Below, in pieces: positions 59,449-64,000 of a DNA stretch of 64,000 bases; positions within the stretch are counted from its first letter, which is position 1; every line of letters starts with the position of its first letter. This DNA comes from Polyangium mundeleinium. GTDB lineage: Bacteria > Myxococcota_A > Polyangia > Polyangiales > Polyangiaceae. Made by a program: the position numbers and the translations under genes. Location: the NCBI RefSeq assembly GCF_028369105.1, contig NZ_JAQNDO010000001.1:6232501-6296500 (forward strand), given 5' to 3'. The notes under the pieces were generated by a model. The model was not told the origin of the DNA and did no database searches. It saw only the letters and a program-made list of their open reading frames with translations.

Positions 59449-59458
59449 GAGACTCCTC

Positions 59459-60319
59459 ATGCGTAAAAGCGGTATTCTCGGGCTCTTGGGCCTTGCCATT
59501 GGGCTCACGATGGCGCTCCCGGCGAGCGCGGGTGTCGACGAGTGCGGCAACATCCGGTTCCAGGGGCTCTCGAACTGCGAGGTCCGCGTCACGGCCCAGT
59601 GCACGGCCGGCTGCAGCGAGCTCGGCATCTACAAGACGGCGTGCGCGACGAAGCTCACGCAGGTCTGCGGCGACCAATGCACGCTCTCGGCGATGCCGAC
59701 GTGCACGGACAACTGCACGGTGCAGTGCAAGTCGGACTGCGACAACGGCGTCAACGTCATCTGCTCCCACAACTGCTTCGAGGAATGCACGGCGAGGCGC
59801 GACACGGAGTGCGCAGCCAAGGCCGACCCGGCGCAGTGCGCGGCGACCTGGGACGCGAACTGCGACAACGAATGCGACGCCAAATGCGTGACCGTGGACG
59901 GCGGCTGTTATCAGCACTGCGTGGAGTGCTGCGGCGGCTCGTGCTCGGCCGACGCCAACATGGACTGCCAGTACTCGTGCCAGGACGTCGAATTCGAGGA
60001 GTGCGAGCAGGAGTTCCGCGCGACCTGTGAGGCCTCGTGCACCGGCGACGGCGCGCTCTTCTGCGACGGCAAGTACATCATCTCCGGCTCGCAGGTCCCG
60101 ACCTGCCTGAAGGCGCTCGCCGCGCAGGGCATCGAGGTGAAGGCCGAGGGGAGCGTGACCATCGGGCCCGACGGCATCAACGGCAACCTCGCCGCGGGCA
60201 TCTGCTCCTACAGCCCGGGCGACAGGGTTGCCGTCGTCGGGCCCTTCGCCCTGTTCGCCGCAGCCACGGCCGGCTGGCTCGCACGCCGGCGCAAGCGCGA
60301 TTCGCGCGCGGAGCGGTGA
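59459..60319 (+). CDS. Secreted 32-cysteine protein with C-terminal membrane/Arg sorting-like tail
   Basis: A 286-aa protein with a signal peptide (about 1-24). Residues 29-230 contain 32 cysteines, mostly spaced C-x3-C or C-x3 to 6-C (CTDNCTVQCKSDCDNG, CSHNCFEECTARRDTEC, CDNECDAKC, CYQHCVECCGGSC). A Cys-poor domain follows and then a hydrophobic helix plus Arg/Lys cluster at the end (VVGPFALFAAATAGWLARRRKRD), the layout of C-terminal sorting or anchoring signals such as MYXO-CTERM, although the typical Cys of that signal is not evident. Start supported by AGGAG 7 nt upstream. It probably forms a rod of disulfide-linked repeats on the surface; alternatively a metal-binding protein. Confidence 0.78.
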   Translation: MRKSGILGLLGLAIGLTMALPASAGVDECGNIRFQGLSNCEVRVTAQCTAGCSELGIYKTACATKLTQVCGDQCTLSAMPTCTDNCTVQCKSDCDNGVNVICSHNCFEECTARRDTECAAKADPAQCAATWDANCDNECDAKCVTVDGGCYQHCVECCGGSCSADANMDCQYSCQDVEFEECEQEFRATCEASCTGDGALFCDGKYIISGSQVPTCLKALAAQGIEVKAEGSVTIGPDGINGNLAAGICSYSPGDRVAVVGPFALFAAATAGWLARRRKRDSRAER

Positions 60320-60323
60320 TCCC

Positions 60324-61232
60324 ATGATCGTACGGCCGACCTCCCTTTCGTGTCTCGTGTGGCTCGGGCTCGTCCTCGCTGGTTGCAGCAATGACAATGA
60401 AGATACGAGCACGGATGTGGTGGTCGGCCTCACGACCGACATGGCCGTTGGATTCGACTTTTATGAGCTCGAGCGGACGCTGAAGGTCGACGGCGTCGTC
60501 ACGCAGAGCGAGCTCGTCTCGTATGGCGCGGGCAACCTGCGCCTGCCGGCGGAGCTTCCGGCGCAGGCCGCCGAGGATGGCGCCACGATCGAGCTGTCCC
60601 TCGCGGCGCTCCGCATTGGCGAGCACGTGCCCATGGTGACACGAACGGCGACGACACGTGTGCTGGAGGGGCGATCGCTGCTCCTGCCCGTCTCCCTGGA
60701 GGAGGCGTGCGTCGGGGTGGCGTGCGCGGCGAATGCGACGTGCATGAAAGGCGCGTGTGTCGATCCCTTCATCGACCCGTCGTCCCTCCCGGCCTACGAT
60801 CCGACGTGGATCGAATCGGTCGAGGATGCATGCAAGACGGCGTCGTCGGGGGCTCCGGCCCTCGTGGTCGGGAAAGGGCAAATGGCATTCGCCTCGCTCA
60901 CGGAGGGCGAGGTGGTGCCCATCGAGCCGGGCCCGCAGGGCGGCCACCACGTATGGCTCGCGCTGCGGGTGACGGGCCTGCGGCAGATGGGCTCGACGCT
61001 CAAGGTGAACGGGTTCTACCCGGACCTCGATTACAAGCTGTCTCCGTTCTCCTCGCAGGTCACGCTCCGCAAAGCTGACGGCCATTGCGAGCTTTACGGG
61101 ATTCGTTTTCAGGTGGACCGAGGCATCGCGGTCGACGCCGTCCGCGGTCTCCCGCTCGACGTGACCTTCACCCTGACGGACCCGACCGGCGACGCCGCGA
61201 CGGCCGAGACGAAGGTCGTCATCGCGCCCTGA
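60324..61232 (+). CDS. Lipoprotein following the 32-Cys protein
   Basis: A 302-aa protein with signal peptide and lipobox LAGC (Cys21). The mature part has an all-beta look, with a central EGF-like CVGVACAANATCMKGACVD and a C-terminal beta domain (HVWLALRVTGLRQMGSTLKVNGFYPD). No enzyme motif. It begins 4 bp after the stop of the 32-Cys gene, so both belong to one transcript and may work together on the surface. Confidence 0.75.
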   Translation: MIVRPTSLSCLVWLGLVLAGCSNDNEDTSTDVVVGLTTDMAVGFDFYELERTLKVDGVVTQSELVSYGAGNLRLPAELPAQAAEDGATIELSLAALRIGEHVPMVTRTATTRVLEGRSLLLPVSLEEACVGVACAANATCMKGACVDPFIDPSSLPAYDPTWIESVEDACKTASSGAPALVVGKGQMAFASLTEGEVVPIEPGPQGGHHVWLALRVTGLRQMGSTLKVNGFYPDLDYKLSPFSSQVTLRKADGHCELYGIRFQVDRGIAVDAVRGLPLDVTFTLTDPTGDAATAETKVVIAP

Positions 61233-61249
61233 CGAGGTCAGACTCACGC

Positions 61250-61741
61250 ATGCGGAACGAGGCCGAGCGGACCGAACGACGCAAGCGATGGGGCGACCGC
61301 GTGCCTGTATGCGTGGTCTTCATCGGGCTGCCCGCGGCCGGAAAGTCGACCTATTTTCGCGCGCGGTTCGTCGACACGCACATCCGCATCAACGGCGACA
61401 TGCTACGGACGGCGGCTCGGGAGCGGCTGCTCGTCGAAGCATGCCTGCAAGGCGGGACGAGCTTCGTCGTCGACAAGACGAACGTGTCGCGCGCGGAGCG
61501 AGCGAGGTACATCGACGCCGCACACGAAGCGGGCTTTTTGGTGCACGGGTATTTCTTCGAGAGCCGCAAGGACCTCTGTCTCGATCGCAACGCGAAGCGC
61601 CCGCCGCACGAGCGCGTGCCGGACGCAGCGGTGCTCGGGATGCGATCGAGGATGGAGCTCCCCTCCCGCGAGGAGGGGTTCGACGAGCTCTCTTTCGTGC
61701 GCGGGGTGGAGGGGACGTGGATCGTGGAGGCGTATCGCTGA
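61250..61741 (+). CDS. P-loop kinase, polynucleotide-kinase-like (AAA_33)
   Basis: A 163-aa cytoplasmic protein. The Walker A motif GLPAAGKST lies at about 26-34; INGDML and FVVDKTNVSRAERARYI follow the pattern of T4 polynucleotide kinase-like and zeta-toxin-like phosphotransferases, where DxTN marks the substrate/second-acid region. A short lid (RNAKRPPHERVPDAA) holds the Arg residues. It could phosphorylate nucleic acid ends, nucleotides or small molecules. It starts 17 bp after the lipoprotein gene on the same strand. No antitoxin gene is apparent. Confidence 0.85.
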   Translation: MRNEAERTERRKRWGDRVPVCVVFIGLPAAGKSTYFRARFVDTHIRINGDMLRTAARERLLVEACLQGGTSFVVDKTNVSRAERARYIDAAHEAGFLVHGYFFESRKDLCLDRNAKRPPHERVPDAAVLGMRSRMELPSREEGFDELSFVRGVEGTWIVEAYR

Positions 61742-61862
61742 CAGCGGTCGATGGCGGCGGGCTCGTGAAATCTTGCCGTCAGTCTCGAACGTAGGTCTCC
61801 GCCGCATTTTCTGGAACCATGCCTGATCCTCGGTGTCGAGGCGCGCCATAAACATTCTCCGC

Positions 61863-62468
61863 ATGGCTCTTCTCTGTTTCCTTGCGCTCCCTGCCTGCTC
61901 CAGCGAGCGCGACGATATCTTCTCCCGCGGCGGCAACCAGTGGGGCGGCAACGGCGACGGGGGTGGCTCCGCTTCGAGTGCCTCGAGTTCGAGCAGCGGC
62001 GGCGGAGGCGGCGCCCCTTGTGATTCCTCCCCAGGAATGCTCTCGTTCCACGGCGTGCGCACGAGCACGAGCTCCGGCACGAAGACGATGGTCTCGGGGA
62101 AGTACGGGATCCCGTACGACAACCAGCTCTCCGCGGAGCAGGGCGAGGAGCTGCTGTGGATCGACGCCGACGACGTGGGTTGGAGTGTAACCTTGCTTCT
62201 CCACCTCGAGGCGGCTATCGATCCTCCCTTGACGATCACGCGGAACACCGTCCCGCACTATGTGTATGACGCCTGCTTCAACGCCAGCGTCGCGCCGGAG
62301 GACAGACACTGCGGCGACGAAACCTTCGAGGTGACGGTGAACAGCCTTTCGTGGAACCGTATCCAGGGCACCTTCAAGGGCAGGACCATTGCCGAAGACG
62401 GATCCAGCGTCCTCGACGTCGATGCCGGTGCATTCGACGTGCCCATCGTGCCAGCACCTGGAACATGA
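61863..62468 (+). CDS. Predicted lipoprotein (201 aa)
   Basis: Signal peptide with lipobox LALPAC (Cys near residue 12 from the ATG at 61863); a GTG 10 codons upstream is an alternative start. A Gly/Ser-rich linker (about 20-50) precedes a beta-rich domain with two Cys pairs (CDSSPGMLSFHGV, DACFNASVAPEDRHCGDETF). The fold resembles no family I can name. Typical of the many small surface lipoproteins in this window. Confidence 0.65.
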   Translation: MALLCFLALPACSSERDDIFSRGGNQWGGNGDGGGSASSASSSSSGGGGGAPCDSSPGMLSFHGVRTSTSSGTKTMVSGKYGIPYDNQLSAEQGEELLWIDADDVGWSVTLLLHLEAAIDPPLTITRNTVPHYVYDACFNASVAPEDRHCGDETFEVTVNSLSWNRIQGTFKGRTIAEDGSSVLDVDAGAFDVPIVPAPGT

Positions 62469-62501
62469 CGAACGCGCCGCGCGGCCCTCGGCGGCGTCGA
62501 T

Positions 62502-63188
62502 TCACCCGCGCGCACGCCGCAGCCAGACCGTCATGCCCCAGAACAGGAGCGTGCCCGGCAGACCTCCCACGCAGACCGGAAGCAAAAACTCGAACGTGAA
62601 GGGCTCGGGCCTGCGTTCGAGGTACCACGCGACCGCCGGGAGCGAGCCAAGCGCGACGGTCACGAGCGCCACGCAAAAGCCGAGGCGCGCGAGCGCCGTT
62701 CGGCCCTGCAAGAGCCCGGCGGCGAGCCCGAACAAAGCCGCCACGACGACAGCCGGGGCGAGCGCGCCGGGATCGCCAAACCACATCTCGAACCAGCCTG
62801 CGCGAATCGCAGCGCCGGCCACGCCACCGCCGGCGGCAATGCCAAAATTCCTGGCCGCGCGCATGCTTTCGGGGTCCGTGCCTTCGCCGTCGATGGCGCC
62901 GCGGATCTGCGCGCGCGCGGCATCGGTGATCTCGCGCGGATCACGCCCCTCGCGGCGCAAAAGGAACACGCCGAGGGCGATCGTCACGGCGAGCGCCGGG
63001 ACCTCGAGCACGATGAACGTGAGGCCGGCAGCGGCGAGCGGATGCGTGGCAGGATCCTCGCCAAGCTCCGCCGCGAGGAACCACGCATAAGGTCCCGTCC
63101 CGGTCACGACCCAAACCACGGTGAGCGCAAGCGCCGCAGCGCAGAGGAGCCCACCGACGAGGCGGGCCCGAAGCGGAAGAGGGGACAT
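62502..63188 (-). CDS. Polytopic membrane protein of unknown function
   Basis: A 228-aa protein with about six hydrophobic helices and a short cytoplasmic loop (RREGRDPREITDAARAQIRGAIDGEG) between the second and third. No transporter or enzyme motif is visible. The ATG at 63188 is chosen because it directly precedes the first helix. Convergent with the upstream lipoprotein gene, divergent from the next. Confidence 0.7.
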   Translation of the reverse strand: MSPLPLRARLVGGLLCAAALALTVVWVVTGTGPYAWFLAAELGEDPATHPLAAAGLTFIVLEVPALAVTIALGVFLLRREGRDPREITDAARAQIRGAIDGEGTDPESMRAARNFGIAAGGGVAGAAIRAGWFEMWFGDPGALAPAVVVAALFGLAAGLLQGRTALARLGFCVALVTVALGSLPAVAWYLERRPEPFTFEFLLPVCVGGLPGTLLFWGMTVWLRRARG

Positions 63189-63275
63189 GGCGTGGGGAGA
63201 TCCTAGCGCAGGCGAGGGCCCCGGCGACAGGTACATCCCGGCGCGTCGGAGCTTTCGCAGATTTGCGAGCCCCAA

Positions 63276-63306
63276 TAGCGGGAACGCTACTCGCGCATGA
63301 TGCGCG
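63276..63306. promoter_or_regulatory. Two adjacent dyads in a divergent promoter region
   Basis: TAGCG-GGAA-CGCTA (63276-63289) and the 15-bp CGCGCAT-G-ATGCGCG (63292-63306) lie between the divergent membrane-protein and lipoprotein genes. They could be operator sites or a bidirectional control element; no regulator gene is adjacent. Confidence 0.3.
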
Positions 63307-63400
63307 CGCGGGTACGGTTCGCCGTATTCAGCCACCAACGTTCGCCATGGAGTGAACCGTGCGCGGGGTGGAACGCTTGTCTTTCGAAGGACACATGCAC

Positions 63401-64000
63401 ATGAAATCGATTCTACGGCTGGTACCGCTGCTTCTTCTCCCCCTCACCACCGGCTGTCCTGACGGCGGCGCCCAAGGAGAGGGCGAAGGCAAGAGCGAAG
63501 TCCCCGCGGAGCTTGTCGCCCTGTGCGAGCGCCTCGTGATCTGCCAGGGCATGGAGCAGCAGGCCTGCGAGGCCGAAGGCATGGCCGGCATCAAAGCCGC
63601 GCTCGGCGTCGAGCATGAGGTCTGTGATGCCCTCATCGAAGCCGACATCGCCATGTACGGTTGCCTGGCGAAGGTCGAGGACTGCGAGACGTTCAACACC
63701 GCCACGCAGGTGGCCCATCCGCCGGTGTGCGCGGCCGAGATCGAGGCCGACGTCGCCCAGCTCTCGCTCGGCGGCTTCGCCTGCTACCTCGGCGAGACCC
63801 CCGTGCCGCCGCCGCCGGAGTGGACCTGCAACGCCCTGCGCTGGAACGGCTCCGACGGCTGTGACTGCGGCTGCGGCGCGCCCGATCCGGACTGCAAGGG
63901 CGCCGGCTCGGCCGAGCCGGGCACCGGCGTCGACAACGCCGCCTGCGACGCCTGCTTCGGCGTCGACGGCAAAGCGCAATCGTGCATCAGCGTGACCGCG
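63401..64000 (+). CDS. Cys-rich lipoprotein, 3' end outside the window
   Basis: An open frame of 200 codons runs to the window edge without a stop, so the gene is partial. The signal peptide ends in lipobox LTTGC (Cys19). GAAGGA lies 9 nt before the ATG at 63401; an ATG two codons earlier is too close to it. The mature part is helical with spaced Cys (CERLVICQGMEQQACEAEG, CLAKVEDCETF), then the motif WTCNALRWNGSDGCDCGCG followed by APDPDC, a Cys knot-like segment I associate with Polyangiales surface proteins. Function unknown. Confidence 0.8.
   Translation, partial: MKSILRLVPLLLLPLTTGCPDGGAQGEGEGKSEVPAELVALCERLVICQGMEQQACEAEGMAGIKAALGVEHEVCDALIEADIAMYGCLAKVEDCETFNTATQVAHPPVCAAEIEADVAQLSLGGFACYLGETPVPPPPEWTCNALRWNGSDGCDCGCGAPDPDCKGAGSAEPGTGVDNAACDACFGVDGKAQSCISVTA

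Noticed and set aside
61250-61741. Zeta-type toxin of a toxin-antitoxin pair
   Set aside because: The P-loop pattern fits, but no small antitoxin gene precedes or follows it; kept as a generic P-loop kinase.

Overview
The window is high-GC DNA with strong G/C at third codon positions. Gene types typical of large-genome Myxococcota are dense here: three membrane-anchored Ser/Thr kinases, sigma factors, two PAS histidine kinases, about ten lipoproteins, Gly/Ser-linker surface proteins and Cys-rich secreted proteins. This points to a Polyangiales-type (Sorangium/Polyangium-like) myxobacterial chromosome. That assignment is an inference from gene content; no rRNA, tRNA, phage or CRISPR array was recognised.

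Left part (1-9.3 kb): the end of a 131-bp tandem array, a small SD-led hypothetical gene, an RtcB-type RNA ligase, a Ser/Thr kinase, a Cys-rich lipoprotein, a palindromic repeat element (copy A), a small membrane protein, an unknown protein and a GH77 4-alpha-glucanotransferase.

Secretion island (9.46-19.05 kb): six tightly packed plus-strand genes encode a Ser/Thr kinase, a TPR membrane protein, a Cys-repeat lipoprotein, VgrG, PAAR and an FHA-DUF4123 adaptor. They face a minus-strand pair, DUF2169 protein plus an AvrRpt2/papain-like cysteine protease. Repeat copy B lies between the two groups. I read this as a type VI secretion tip/effector module in which the protease is the likely cargo and the kinase/FHA pair could provide phospho-control. 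No sheath or baseplate genes are present, so the secretion machine would be encoded elsewhere.

Middle (19-46.8 kb): an MFS exporter and UGT-type glycosyltransferase operon divergent from a TetR gene, with two matching operator dyads between them; an NmrA-like reductase; a 2OG-Fe(II) oxygenase; gltB-gltD; a GST-like protein; two adjacent paralogous PAS histidine kinases; a minus-strand envelope/ECF-sigma cluster with a VWA lipoprotein; a D-2-hydroxyacid dehydrogenase; two surface proteins; and DUF2267 and MmcQ/YjbR proteins.

Mobile and repeat zone (46.8-49.2 kb): rearranged palindromic repeats (C, D), a 21-bp minisatellite, and a complete IS4/Tn5-type insertion sequence inserted in repeat D.

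Right part (49.2-64 kb): a PAS-STAS protein, a lipoprotein, an atypical sigma factor followed by a zinc-finger/kinase fusion whose C-terminus looks frameshifted, an RCC1-repeat lipoprotein, a translationally coupled SMI1/ATP-grasp/unknown operon, a run of secreted or lipid-anchored proteins including a 32-cysteine protein, a P-loop kinase, and a lipoprotein gene that runs off the window end.
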